DNA from: Altibacter sp.
GTDB lineage: Bacteria; Bacteroidota; Bacteroidia; Flavobacteriales; Flavobacteriaceae
NCBI RefSeq assembly: GCF_019913785.1
Contig: NZ_JAIOHK010000039.1
Span: 1-34,719, forward strand
Direction of reading: 5' to 3'
DNA length: 34,719 bases
Shown: positions 1 through 7,273 of the stretch, piece by piece
Layout: each line of letters begins with the position of its first letter
Position numbering within the stretch: the first letter of the stretch is position 1
Notes under the pieces: model-generated
Seen by the model: the letters and a program-made list of their open reading frames with translations, nothing else
Database searches by the model: none
Told to the model about the DNA's origin: nothing
Made by a program: the position numbers and the translations under genes

Positions 1-696
1 CTCTTTAACACCTTGGCGCAGCTGCTTCAGAAAGAAAAAAGGGATGCATCGAAAAAAAGTCAGCCCACAACCCAAGGATTTGAAGTAATTCTTTCAGAAA
101 CAAAAACCGCCGAGAAGGTGGATGTTCAGTTTGAATTGGAGCGAAAAATAATCGAGTTGCTATTGTTGTATGGAAATATAGAAGAAGACTTTGAGGACCT
201 TATCCTCGAGGCAGATGAAAAAGGGGGAATTGCTTTTAAACCGGAAATCGTAAAAGCGAAGGTGTTTGAAAAGATTTACCTAGACCTTCAGGAAGATGAA
301 ATTGAATTTGCCAATGAGAGCTTTAAGGGAGTGTATTACGAACTTATTACAAAGCTAAATCTGGACGAGGAGTTTCAAATTAATAATTTGGTCAACGAAT
401 TAGACCCTGAAAAAGCAGCGACGATTAGCCATATCTTAATGGAAGAGGAAAAGTATCAATTGCACAATTGGGAAGGGAAGGAGATCTACGTAAAAGAAAA
501 GGATCAGAGTATTCCGCAGTTGGTGAGCGAAACTATTTTGAATTTAAGAAGACATCTGGTGTCGTTAAAGATTGTAGAATTGGCGGCAGAATTGAAAATG
601 GAAGGAAACGAAGAAAGGCAAACCTTACTTGAACATATACGCGATTATAATACACTTCGAACGGTGCTTTCAGAAAAACTTAACAGGGTATTGTAA
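1..696 (+). CDS. dnaG: DNA primase DnaG, C-terminal part (5' end outside the window)
   Basis: This reading frame is open from base 1 and ends at TAA 694-696, leaving about 231 residues of a protein whose start is outside the window. DnaG makes the RNA primers for replication. The visible part is the end of the family: a polar linker followed by a helical C-terminal region with segments such as FELERKIIELLLLYGN, which matches the helicase (DnaB)-binding domain of flavobacterial primases. The zinc-binding and TOPRIM catalytic domains are not in view, so the call rests on the C-terminal domain alone. The stop abuts the stop of the minus-strand response regulator with no gap and no terminator hairpin between them. 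Identification is from recalled family resemblance. Confidence 0.8.
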   Translation, partial: LFNTLAQLLQKEKRDASKKSQPTTQGFEVILSETKTAEKVDVQFELERKIIELLLLYGNIEEDFEDLILEADEKGGIAFKPEIVKAKVFEKIYLDLQEDEIEFANESFKGVYYELITKLNLDEEFQINNLVNELDPEKAATISHILMEEEKYQLHNWEGKEIYVKEKDQSIPQLVSETILNLRRHLVSLKIVELAAELKMEGNEERQTLLEHIRDYNTLRTVLSEKLNRVL

Positions 697-1329
697 TTAC
701 CCAAACTGAAACATTCTGGACTGATGGATAAGATCGGCCAAATTGTCTACTTTTAATTTTTTTAACAAACGGGTCTTGTAGGTGCTTACTGTCTTTTCAT
801 TGATATTAAGCGCATTTGCAATGTCTTTATTTCGCTTCCCACTTGAGAGTAAATTAAGTACTTCTATTTCACGGGAAGAGAGTTTCTTATAGCGACTTAT
901 CGCACTAGTTTCACCTACATTTCGGCTGGTAAAGGTAGAGGTAAGTTCTTCGTTTAAGAAGATACCTCCTTTGGCAATCTGTTTTAATGCTTTTAAGAAA
1001 ACTTTTGTGGAAGCGGTTTTGGGGACATATCCTGCGGCACCCGATTTAATTGAACGCAAGGCATAAATCTCTTCCGGATGGGTAGAAAAAATTAGAACGC
1101 GCATTTTTGGAAATTCCGTTTTAATACTTCTCAAGGCATTGATACCGTTTATATGTGGCATGTCGATCTCCATGATTAGGATATCCGGTTCGGTATCTTG
1201 TAAACACTTATATAATTCGTCTCCATTATTCGCTTTACCGATAATGGAATAATTAGCGTTCTTTTTTAGCATACACGCTATGCCCTTGCGCGTAACCGGA
1301 TGATGATCTGCAATAAAGATTTTCTTCAT
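697..1329 (-). CDS. NarL/LuxR-type response regulator with Glu at the phosphoacceptor site
   Basis: The protein has 210 residues: a receiver domain (about 1-120) and a LuxR-type helix-turn-helix (about 148-205, with LSSREIEVLNLLSSGK and the recognition stretch NEKTVSTYKTRLLKKL). The start at 1329 begins MKKIFIADHH, where receiver domains normally begin. A longer frame reaches 1416 but adds a non-conserved leader. The receiver is atypical. The position of the phosphorylated Asp, four residues before the conserved Pro (MEIDMP), is Glu54, codon GAG. The N-terminal acidic pair is Asp8-His9 instead of Asp-Asp. The Ser/Thr of the beta-4 end and the Lys of GYVPK remain. No sensor kinase lies nearby. 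It presumably regulates transcription; targets are unknown. Confidence 0.88.
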   Translation of the reverse strand: MKKIFIADHHPVTRKGIACMLKKNANYSIIGKANNGDELYKCLQDTEPDILIMEIDMPHINGINALRSIKTEFPKMRVLIFSTHPEEIYALRSIKSGAAGYVPKTASTKVFLKALKQIAKGGIFLNEELTSTFTSRNVGETSAISRYKKLSSREIEVLNLLSSGKRNKDIANALNINEKTVSTYKTRLLKKLKVDNLADLIHQSRMFQFG

Positions 1330-1413
1330 TTTATAGTCTTTTTGTAACAGAAAGACACTTAAAACAAACAACTGCTTGAAGTGTGAGGTTTTTGTAATAT
1401 TTATACTACAAAT

Positions 1414-1421
1414 CAAATCTA
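1414..1421 (-). promoter_or_regulatory. Possible -7 element for the response regulator gene
   Basis: On the minus strand this reads TAGATTTG, a full match to the Bacteroidota -7 consensus TAnnTTTG, about 85 bases before the chosen start at 1329. No TTG element stands at the usual distance upstream, so support is only partial. Confidence 0.35.
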
Positions 1422-1484
1422 AAAAAAAGATAAATCACTTCGGATTAATTTCGTTCAACTTCATGAAAACTCGTTAAATAACGG

Positions 1485-2276
1485 TTATTCTTTTAAAGCT
1501 GTAGGAATTTCACAGACAGGAATAGGGGTCATCTTGTGTTGGTTGGCTTTATTCAGTTTTGTGTAAAGATCAAAAACGGTCTTTTCACGCCCCGAAAAAG
1601 AGGCGCTTTTTCTTCCGGTTTCCAGCATATTCATGGCCCATTCTAATTCGTCATAACTCGCGCCAATTTGGTCTTCATCCGTACGACTATCTCCAAAAAG
1701 GCCATCGGTTGGAGCTGCTTTTAAAATAGACGGAGAAATATTCAAATTCCGTCCAATTTCATATACCTCACTTTTTAGCAGAGACGCTATCGGACTTACA
1801 TCCACGCCGCCATCACCATATTTTGTAAAGAAACCTACTCCAAAATCTTCCACTTTATTACCGGTTCCGGCAACAAGGTAGCGATGTAGCCCCGCAAAAT
1901 AGTACAGGGTGGTCATGCGCAATCGAGCCCGGGTATTGGCCAGACTTAGGTCTAACAGCGTATTGTCTTTTGAGAAAGGAGCTTGTTTTTTAAATGCTTC
2001 AAAAACGGGGGTAAGATCCACCCGTACATCGGTCACATTGGCAAAGCTATTTTTAAGTTGCGCAATGTGGTCCTGAGCACGTGTCACTTGGCTTTGCGCT
2101 TGATGAATTGGCATTTCAACACAAAGTGTAGGAAGTCCGGTGCGCGCACAAAGGACAGAGGTAACAGCAGAATCTATACCACCACTCACACCTATCACAA
2201 ATCCATCCATTTTTGCATTGACAGCATAGGTTTTAAGCCAATTTACAATGTGATCCACTACTTTTTCGGTCTGCAT
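1485..2276 (-). CDS. nadE: NAD+ synthetase, ammonia-dependent form
   Basis: The protein has 263 residues and makes NAD+ from nicotinic acid adenine dinucleotide, ATP and ammonia, the last step of NAD synthesis. The N-type ATP-pyrophosphatase P-loop is SGGIDS at residues 31-36. The later segment GTGNKVEDFGVGFFTKYGDG, followed by DVSPIASLLKSEVYEIG, is typical of the family. There is no N-terminal glutaminase (nitrilase) domain, so free ammonia is the expected nitrogen donor. The length fits single-domain NadE. It is divergent from gldB, and a well-formed promoter lies 41 bases upstream of its ATG. Confidence 0.95.
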   Translation of the reverse strand: MQTEKVVDHIVNWLKTYAVNAKMDGFVIGVSGGIDSAVTSVLCARTGLPTLCVEMPIHQAQSQVTRAQDHIAQLKNSFANVTDVRVDLTPVFEAFKKQAPFSKDNTLLDLSLANTRARLRMTTLYYFAGLHRYLVAGTGNKVEDFGVGFFTKYGDGGVDVSPIASLLKSEVYEIGRNLNISPSILKAAPTDGLFGDSRTDEDQIGASYDELEWAMNMLETGRKSASFSGREKTVFDLYTKLNKANQHKMTPIPVCEIPTALKE

Positions 2277-2303
2277 TTTATGTGGTTTATGTGTTTATAA
2301 TAA

Positions 2304-2311
2304 TACCTTTG
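2304..2311 (+). promoter_or_regulatory. Likely -7 element of the gldB operon (TACCTTTG)
   Basis: TACCTTTG matches TAnnTTTG exactly and points towards gldB, whose ATG is at 2385. No clear -33 TTG is found upstream; the region is T-rich. It lies 5 bases from the opposing nadE -7 element, so the two polymerase footprints would overlap. Confidence 0.5.
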
Positions 2312-2316
2312 CAAAA

Positions 2317-2345
2317 CAAAAGTAAGTTAAAAGTAAAATTTACAA
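2317..2345 (-). promoter_or_regulatory. Promoter of nadE (TTG-N18-TACTTTTG)
   Basis: On the minus strand a TTG (2343-2345) is followed, after 18 bases, by TACTTTTG (2317-2324). This matches the flavobacterial sigma-A pattern of a -33 TTTG and a -7 TAnnTTTG. It lies 41 bases before the nadE ATG. Confidence 0.7.
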
Positions 2346-2384
2346 AAGGGAATGACGTTAAACACTTGCCAAACTGTTTCTAAT

Positions 2385-3341
2385 ATGAAATATTACATCG
2401 TTCTATTACTTATTTTTGGATTTTTAGGATGTGATTCGAAGTCGGGGCTTGAGAAAGAAATTGACATGATTCCCGTGGATGTCACGATCAAACGTTTCGA
2501 TAAGGTGTTTGGTGCTTCAGGGCCTTCAGACCTTCCAAGACTAAAACAAGAGTATCCTATTTTTTTTCCTGAACAATACCCGGATAGTATCTGGGTGTCG
2601 CGCTTACAGGATACGCTGCAGCAACAATTACATCAGGAAGTAGAAAAGAAATTCCCCGAAGAAACCGTCATGGAAGAAGAACTTATGCATCTTTTTCAGC
2701 ATATAAAGTTTTATTTCCCGCAGTTTAAGACTCCGATAGTCTATACAACCACCTCCGATGTGGATTACAAAAACAAAGTGATTGTTGCCAACGATTTGCT
2801 CATCATCTCATTGGATACCTATTTGGGGGAAACACATCCCTTTTATGAAGGAATTCAGCAGTACTTAGTTAAAAATTTCAGAGCGTCTCAGATTATCCCG
2901 GATGTTGCCAACGAATATGCGCGACAATTGGTGTCACATCCACGGCAGCGGTCACTCTTAGCACAAATGATCTACTACGGAAAACTGCTCTATTTGAAAG
3001 ATTTATGGCTGCCTGATGTACCCGATAACGAAAAAATTGGGTATACCAATGAGGAGTTTACTTGGGTAGGCGACAACGAAGTAGAAATGTGGCGTTATTT
3101 TGTTGAAAATGAACTTTTATATAGCACCGATGCCAAGTTACCGCCTCGTTTTATTAATCCGGCGCCATTTTCTAAATTTTATCTGGAAATAGACAACGAA
3201 TCCCCGGGAATGACGGGGCGTTACCTGGGATGGCAAATCGTGCGATCCTATATGGAAAATAACCCAACCACTGTACAGCAGCTGCTTATCCAGGATGCTG
3301 AGGAACTGTTTACAAATTCAAAATATAAACCAAAAAAATAA
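2385..3341 (+). CDS. gldB: Gliding motility lipoprotein GldB
   Basis: The protein has 318 residues. The start at 2385 gives a lipoprotein signal peptide with a short charged start, a hydrophobic run and a lipobox ending LGC at about residues 14-16. The upstream ATG at 2352 would bury this behind eleven extra residues and is rejected. The body is mostly soluble and alpha-helical, with segments such as HPFYEGIQQYLVKNF that I recognise from the GldB family. In Flavobacterium johnsoniae GldB is an essential part of the gliding machinery and is followed by gldC, as here. Lipidated placement in the cell envelope is inferred from the signal. The stop overlaps the gldC start (TAATG). Confidence 0.9.
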   Translation: MKYYIVLLLIFGFLGCDSKSGLEKEIDMIPVDVTIKRFDKVFGASGPSDLPRLKQEYPIFFPEQYPDSIWVSRLQDTLQQQLHQEVEKKFPEETVMEEELMHLFQHIKFYFPQFKTPIVYTTTSDVDYKNKVIVANDLLIISLDTYLGETHPFYEGIQQYLVKNFRASQIIPDVANEYARQLVSHPRQRSLLAQMIYYGKLLYLKDLWLPDVPDNEKIGYTNEEFTWVGDNEVEMWRYFVENELLYSTDAKLPPRFINPAPFSKFYLEIDNESPGMTGRYLGWQIVRSYMENNPTTVQQLLIQDAEELFTNSKYKPKK

Positions 3342-3673
3342 TGGCAAAGCATACTTCAGACATAAACATAAAAGTTTCACTAGACGAAAATAAGATTCCT
3401 GAAACACTGAAATGGACGGCAGAAGATGGTGGGGTTTCAAACGAAGAGGCCAAGGCCATTTTTCTGTCGGTTTGGGATCATAAGAACAAGGAAGCCCTGC
3501 GTATTGATCTTTGGACCAAAGACATGCCGTTGGACGAAATGAAGATCTTTTTTCACCAAACCTTGAGCGCCATGTCCGATACATTTCATCGTGCGACCAA
3601 TGACGAAAAAATGACCGCTACCATGCGCGATTTTTGTGATTATTTTGCTGAAAAATTAGAACTTAAAAAATAA
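3341..3673 (+). CDS. gldC: Gliding motility protein GldC
   Basis: The protein has 110 residues and begins MAKHTSDINIKVSLDENKIP, the conserved opening of GldC. It has no signal peptide or membrane segment, so it should be cytoplasmic. The family is short and acidic; in F. johnsoniae it increases gliding efficiency but its biochemical role is not known. Its ATG overlaps the gldB stop by one base, and its own TAA overlaps the next ATG in the same way, so the three genes should be translationally coupled. Confidence 0.9.
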   Translation: MAKHTSDINIKVSLDENKIPETLKWTAEDGGVSNEEAKAIFLSVWDHKNKEALRIDLWTKDMPLDEMKIFFHQTLSAMSDTFHRATNDEKMTATMRDFCDYFAEKLELKK

Positions 3674-4041
3674 TGGATCGACTCCTTTTTGTATACAACG
3701 CCAATTCGGGTAAGATGAATGCCGTCTTGGATAGTTTGCATAAAATCACAAATCCTTCCACCTACAATTGTAATCTATGTACCATCACTTTTGGGGTTTT
3801 TACCGAAGACGATTTGTGGAAAACGTTTCGGGAGAATTCGCCCTTACAACTGGAGTTTTATCACAGAGATGAATTTAAAAAGAAATTCAATTCGAAATGG
3901 CTTTCAAAATTCGAGTTTCCGATAGTTCTTTCTGAAAAAAATGGTGAGTTTGAGGTGTTTATCACTACGGAAGAATTAAATGGATTTACCACTTCCGAAG
4001 CACTCATCGAAGCAATTATGAAGCGTGCAACTCCTGATTGA
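3673..4041 (+). CDS. Conserved protein of unknown function with a CNLC motif
   Basis: The protein has 122 residues and is coupled to gldC by a TAATG overlap. It is soluble, with an N-terminal strand (RLLFVYNANSG), then a Cys-x-x-Cys motif at about residues 34-37 (YNCNLCTITFG), then an acidic and aromatic stretch and a C-terminal helix. I recognise this architecture from a small family found in many bacteria, but know of no demonstrated function. The CxxC could bind metal or act as a redox pair; that is a guess. Its 3' end overlaps the end of ysxC on the other strand by 26 bases. Confidence 0.75.
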   Translation: MDRLLFVYNANSGKMNAVLDSLHKITNPSTYNCNLCTITFGVFTEDDLWKTFRENSPLQLEFYHRDEFKKKFNSKWLSKFEFPIVLSEKNGEFEVFITTEELNGFTTSEALIEAIMKRATPD

Positions 4042-4621
4042 CCGAGTCGATATACCGAAGCAACTCATCTCGTCCCAAAGTATTACTTGCCGAAGTCGCG
4101 AAATATAAGGGCATTTCTTCCCAGGTTTCCAACATTTTCTTACTATAGGCTTCGATATTGCGTTTTAATGCGTTGGGCTTTAATTTATCTGCCTTGGTAA
4201 AGACGATTCCAAAGGGAATTTGATTTTCCCCCATCCAATGCATGAATTCCAAATCGATGGGTTGCGGCTCGTGGCGACAATCCACTAAAACGAAGGCCAT
4301 CACCAGTTGTTCTCTTTTGCTGAAATAGTCGGTAATAAATTTCTGAAAGGTCTTCTTTGCACTTTTTGAAACCCTGGCGTAACCATAACCCGGTAAATCG
4401 ACCAGATACCAGTTTTTGTTTACTAGAAAATGATTGATCAATTGCGTTTTTCCTGGACGACCACTCGTTTTTGCCAAGCTCTTTCGCTGCATTAACATAT
4501 TGATGAGGGACGATTTCCCAACATTCGATCTGCCGATAAAGGCATACTCTGGAAGTCTATCTTTAGGGCATTTGGCAACATCGCTGTTGCTCATTATAAA
4601 TTCTGCCGATTTGATCTGCAT
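4016..4621 (-). CDS. ysxC: Ribosome-biogenesis GTPase YsxC/EngB (YihA family)
   Basis: The protein has 201 residues, the usual length. The GTP-binding motifs are in order: G1 GRSNVGKS (30-37), G3 DLPGYGYA (75-82), G4 TKAD (142-145) and a G5-like SAS. DLPGYGYA is diagnostic for the EngB branch. YsxC acts late in assembly of the 50S ribosomal subunit. The gene follows the alpha/beta hydrolase gene after 9 bases and probably shares its promoter. Its 3' end overlaps the convergent orf122, with no terminator hairpin between them. Confidence 0.95.
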   Translation of the reverse strand: MQIKSAEFIMSNSDVAKCPKDRLPEYAFIGRSNVGKSSLINMLMQRKSLAKTSGRPGKTQLINHFLVNKNWYLVDLPGYGYARVSKSAKKTFQKFITDYFSKREQLVMAFVLVDCRHEPQPIDLEFMHWMGENQIPFGIVFTKADKLKPNALKRNIEAYSKKMLETWEEMPLYFATSASNTLGRDELLRYIDSVNQELHAS

Positions 4622-4630
4622 GCGGTAAAA

Positions 4631-5395
4631 TTAGTAGTTTCGCTTCTGTAACCAGGCGTAAAGTAGGTCGTTGAATTCATCGGGATGTTCCATCATGGCA
4701 GCATGTCCACATTTTTCAATCCAAAACAAGTCCGAATCGGGAAGCAATTCATGAAATTCCTTGGCAACTTCGGGAGGCGTTACGTTGTCATTCTCACCCC
4801 AAATAATACAGGTAGGTGTCTTCATTTGAGGAAGGTCCTTTGACATATTATGCCGAATGGCACTTTTTGCAATGGCAAGTGTCCGTATTAACTTGTTGCG
4901 ATCGTTCACTGCGGCGTATACCTCGTCTACTATTTCTTTTGTGGCTACTTTTGGATCGTAAAAGACATTTTCAGCTTTTTTCTGAATGTAATCGTAGTCA
5001 CCTCGTTTGGGATAGCTTTCTCCCATGGCGCTTTCGTAAAGACCCGAACTTCCTGTAATCACTAGCGCTTTAATCTTTTCGGGGTAAAGTTTGGTGCATA
5101 AAAGTCCAATATGACCCCCCAGAGAATTTCCAAGTAGAATTACCTCTTCAAACCCCTTGTGGTCGATAAATTCGGACACATATTTTGCAAAATTCTTGAC
5201 ATTGGTCTTTATCAAAGACATTTTGTAGATGGGCAATTCGGGAATCAAGACCTTATACCCTTTTGGAGGGAAAAATGACGTTACTCCATCAAAATTACTC
5301 AAGCCGCCCATAAGTCCGTGAAGCACAATAATTGGTGTGCCTTCCCCCAATTCTACATAGCTGAATTTTCCTTCTTTCTTAAGTTGATTCGTCAT
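4631..5395 (-). CDS. Alpha/beta-fold hydrolase
   Basis: The protein has 254 residues counted from the ATG at 5395. Features of the fold are the oxyanion segment LHGLMGG (25-31), the nucleophile elbow GNSLGG with Ser91, a probable acid Asp203 in GENDNVTPP, and His231 in CGHAAMMEHP. The catalytic triad is therefore complete. The substrate is unknown; similar proteins are annotated as esterases or C-C bond hydrolases. A TTG codon at 5422 would extend the frame, but it overlaps the -7 element of the promoter, so the ATG is preferred. It is first in a two-gene operon with ysxC. Confidence 0.88.
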   Translation of the reverse strand: MTNQLKKEGKFSYVELGEGTPIIVLHGLMGGLSNFDGVTSFFPPKGYKVLIPELPIYKMSLIKTNVKNFAKYVSEFIDHKGFEEVILLGNSLGGHIGLLCTKLYPEKIKALVITGSSGLYESAMGESYPKRGDYDYIQKKAENVFYDPKVATKEIVDEVYAAVNDRNKLIRTLAIAKSAIRHNMSKDLPQMKTPTCIIWGENDNVTPPEVAKEFHELLPDSDLFWIEKCGHAAMMEHPDEFNDLLYAWLQKRNY

Positions 5396-5419
5396 TCCGG
5401 TTAATGCAATTAGCAATGG

Positions 5420-5451
5420 CAAAAGTACATAAATTTATTTCACCGATTCAA
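5420..5451 (-). promoter_or_regulatory. Promoter of the hydrolase-ysxC operon (TTG-N21-TACTTTTG)
   Basis: The minus strand carries TTG (5449-5451) and, 21 bases on, TACTTTTG (5420-5427), a close match to the Bacteroidota consensus. It ends 25 bases before the ATG at 5395 and decides that start. Confidence 0.65.
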
Positions 5452-5501
5452 TTAATAATTTACGTATCAGCTTGAAAAATCGTTTCTGTTGGAAACAGTC
5501 A

Positions 5502-5551
5502 GTGGTAAAACTTATCAACATTGTGGTAAAATGTGGTAAAATGTGGTAAAA
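5502..5551 (+). promoter_or_regulatory. Probable MraZ operator: four GTGGTAAAA repeats
   Basis: GTGGTAAAA occurs at 5502, 5523, 5533 and 5543. The last three are tandem at a 10-base period, and the first is 21 bases earlier, so all lie on nearly the same face of the helix. MraZ of E. coli and of mollicutes binds short G-rich direct repeats of this 10-base period upstream of its own gene. The array covers the place where the -33 element of the dcw promoter should be, which fits autorepression. Confidence 0.75.
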
Positions 5552-5557
5552 GTTCTT

Positions 5558-5565
5558 TATATTTG
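5558..5565 (+). promoter_or_regulatory. -7 element of the dcw operon promoter (TATATTTG)
   Basis: TATATTTG matches TAnnTTTG exactly, starts 6 bases after the last MraZ repeat and lies 30 bases before the mraZ ATG. No TTG is seen at the -33 distance; the GTGGTAAAA repeats occupy it. Confidence 0.6.
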
Positions 5566-5595
5566 AATCTAAAATTCACCAAAACAAACCTCTTA

Positions 5596-6069
5596 ATGCT
5601 CAACCTAATAGGGACATACGAGTGCAAAGCAGATGTCAAAGGAAGGCTTATGGTGCCCGCTCCTCTGAAGAAGCAACTCACTCCGGTAATGACCGAAGGC
5701 TTTGTGATTAAACGGGCAGTTTTTCAACCCTGCCTAGAAATGTATCCTATGGACCAGTGGAATGCATTAATGGGTAAGATGGGGGAGCTCAACCGCTTCA
5801 ACCGCAAGAACAACGATTTTATCAGGCGTTTTACCGCCGGTGTCAAAACGGTCGAGCTGGATGGAACCGGGAGATTATTGATCCCAAAGGACCTCTTGTC
5901 CTTTGCGGGAATTTCTAAAGATATAGTAATCTCATCGGCGATCAATATTGTTGAGATTTGGGATAAAGTTAAATACGAACAGGCCATTGACGATGCTGCC
6001 AATGATTTTGCAGATTTGGCTGAGGAAGTAATGGGAGATGCTAGTGATACTGCTAATGGAATATCATAA
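5596..6069 (+). CDS. mraZ: Transcriptional regulator MraZ
   Basis: The protein has 157 residues from the ATG at 5596. An upstream start at 5533 would lie inside the operator repeats and is rejected. MraZ has two AbrB-like swapped-hairpin halves. The first is GTYECKADVKGRLMVPAPL near residue 5, and the second is VELDGTGRLLIPKDLL near residue 90. Each contains the DxxGRlxiP core. The family forms ring-shaped oligomers, binds repeats upstream of its own gene, and controls the dcw operon. It is the first gene of the operon here, as in most bacteria. The stop overlaps the start of rsmH by 14 bases. Confidence 0.95.
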   Translation: MLNLIGTYECKADVKGRLMVPAPLKKQLTPVMTEGFVIKRAVFQPCLEMYPMDQWNALMGKMGELNRFNRKNNDFIRRFTAGVKTVELDGTGRLLIPKDLLSFAGISKDIVISSAINIVEIWDKVKYEQAIDDAANDFADLAEEVMGDASDTANGIS

Positions 6070-6952
6070 ACCGGTATTATTAAAAGAAACGGTAGACGGT
6101 TTAAACATCCAGCCCAATGGGGTTTATGTGGATGTTACTTTTGGCGGCGGGGGACACGCCCGTGAAATTTTAAGCAGGCTTGGAGATACAGGGAAGCTCA
6201 TCGCTTTCGATCAAGATAAAGACGCGCTTAGGAATGCTATCGACGATCCTAGGTTTTTATTGGTTAATGAAAACTTCCGCTTTCTTAAGCGCTTCTTACG
6301 ATTTCATGGATATCGCCAAGTAGACGGAATTTTAGGCGACTTTGGTGTCTCTTCACATCAATTTGACGAAGCTGAACGTGGATTCTCTACCCGTTTTGAA
6401 GCCGATCTCGATATGCGGATGGATCAGAATAGCGCGTTTTCGGCCTTTGATGTAGTAAATAAATACGAGGAGTCTCAACTACGCAACGTACTGTTTCAAT
6501 ATGGCGAACTAAAAGCTGCGACCGGGATGGCAAGAAGTATCACCGAAGCCAGGTTGCATAAACCCATCAAAACCAGTGAGCAGTTGAAAAAGGCGTTAGG
6601 ACGTTTTCTTCCGAAGCACAAGGAGAATAAGATCTTGGCGCAAATCTATCAGGCCATTCGAATTGAAGTAAATCAAGAATTGGAGGCCTTGAAGGAGTTT
6701 TTGCTTCAAACACCCGAGGTTTTAAAACCCGGCGGAAGATTGAGTTTGATTTCCTACCATTCTCTGGAAGATCGATTGGTAAAACGCTTTATGCGAAGCG
6801 GACTATTTGAAGGAGAACCCGAAAAGGATGTCTTCGGAAGAGTAGAGGTTCCTTTTAAACTTGTGGGGAAATTTAAAATCCCTTCCGAAGCAGAAATAAG
6901 AGACAACAACAGGGCGCGTAGCGCAAAACTGCGTGTGGCCGAAAAATTATAA
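6056..6952 (+). CDS. rsmH: 16S rRNA (cytosine-1402-N4)-methyltransferase RsmH (MraW)
   Basis: The protein has 298 residues. The start at 6056 gives MEYHKPVLLKETVDGL, the conserved opening; an ATG at 6038 adds six unconserved residues. The SAM-binding motif is YVDVTFGGGGH at about residues 24-34. GDFGVSSHQFDEAERGFS and the later SLISYHSLEDRLVKRF are also typical of the family. The enzyme methylates C1402 in the decoding centre of 16S rRNA, and it sits between mraZ and ftsL as usual. The stop TAA shares one base with the next ATG (TAATG). Confidence 0.97.
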   Translation: MEYHKPVLLKETVDGLNIQPNGVYVDVTFGGGGHAREILSRLGDTGKLIAFDQDKDALRNAIDDPRFLLVNENFRFLKRFLRFHGYRQVDGILGDFGVSSHQFDEAERGFSTRFEADLDMRMDQNSAFSAFDVVNKYEESQLRNVLFQYGELKAATGMARSITEARLHKPIKTSEQLKKALGRFLPKHKENKILAQIYQAIRIEVNQELEALKEFLLQTPEVLKPGGRLSLISYHSLEDRLVKRFMRSGLFEGEPEKDVFGRVEVPFKLVGKFKIPSEAEIRDNNRARSAKLRVAEKL

Positions 6953-7269
6953 TGAAAAAGAATTTTTACAATATCGTAAAAGGAAAGTTTTTGGTAAGCG
7001 ATGATGCGTTCAAAAATTGGCGCTTTATCATTTTCCTATCGGTGTTGGCCTTGATTATGATCGCAAGTTCGCATAGCGCCGACAAAAAAGTTCATCGTAT
7101 AGCTCAGTTAAACAACGAAGTAAAAGAGCTGAAAAGTGAATATGTAGATGTGCGAATGCGGCTGATGCAAACGAAAATGGAAAGTAAGATTATAGCGGCT
7201 ATGGCCAAGCGGGGTTTGGAACCTTCGGTTACGCCCCCGCAAAAAATTAAGATAACAACTAAAGAATAG
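6952..7269 (+). CDS. ftsL: FtsL-like cell division protein
   Basis: The protein has 105 residues: a cytoplasmic start of about 25 residues, one membrane segment (FIIFLSVLALIMIASS, about 26-42), then a periplasmic coiled coil of about 45 residues (AQLNNEVKELKSEYVDVRMRL). This is the FtsL topology, and it lies between rsmH and ftsI where ftsL belongs. Sequence is poorly conserved between phyla, so the call rests on topology, size and position. FtsL, with FtsQ and usually FtsB, links the divisome to septal peptidoglycan synthesis. No ftsB-like gene is seen in the window. Confidence 0.85.
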   Translation: MKKNFYNIVKGKFLVSDDAFKNWRFIIFLSVLALIMIASSHSADKKVHRIAQLNNEVKELKSEYVDVRMRLMQTKMESKIIAAMAKRGLEPSVTPPQKIKITTKE

Positions 7270-7273
7270 TACG

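Noticed and set aside
1330-1416. 29-residue N-terminal extension of the response regulator
   Set aside because: The receiver domain begins naturally at MKKIF (1329); the extension is low in conservation features and close to the presumed -7 element.
1983-2300. A 105-codon plus-strand frame opposite nadE
   Set aside because: It overlaps the conserved P-loop region of nadE on the other strand and shows no domain.
5396-5422. Longer hydrolase reading starting from TTG at 5422
   Set aside because: That start overlaps the TACTTTTG promoter element, and the ATG at 5395 gives a normal N-terminus.
5523-5551. Tandem short repeats considered as a CRISPR array or phase-variable tract
   Set aside because: The unit is only 10 bases with no spacers, and the position and period fit MraZ binding sites before mraZ.
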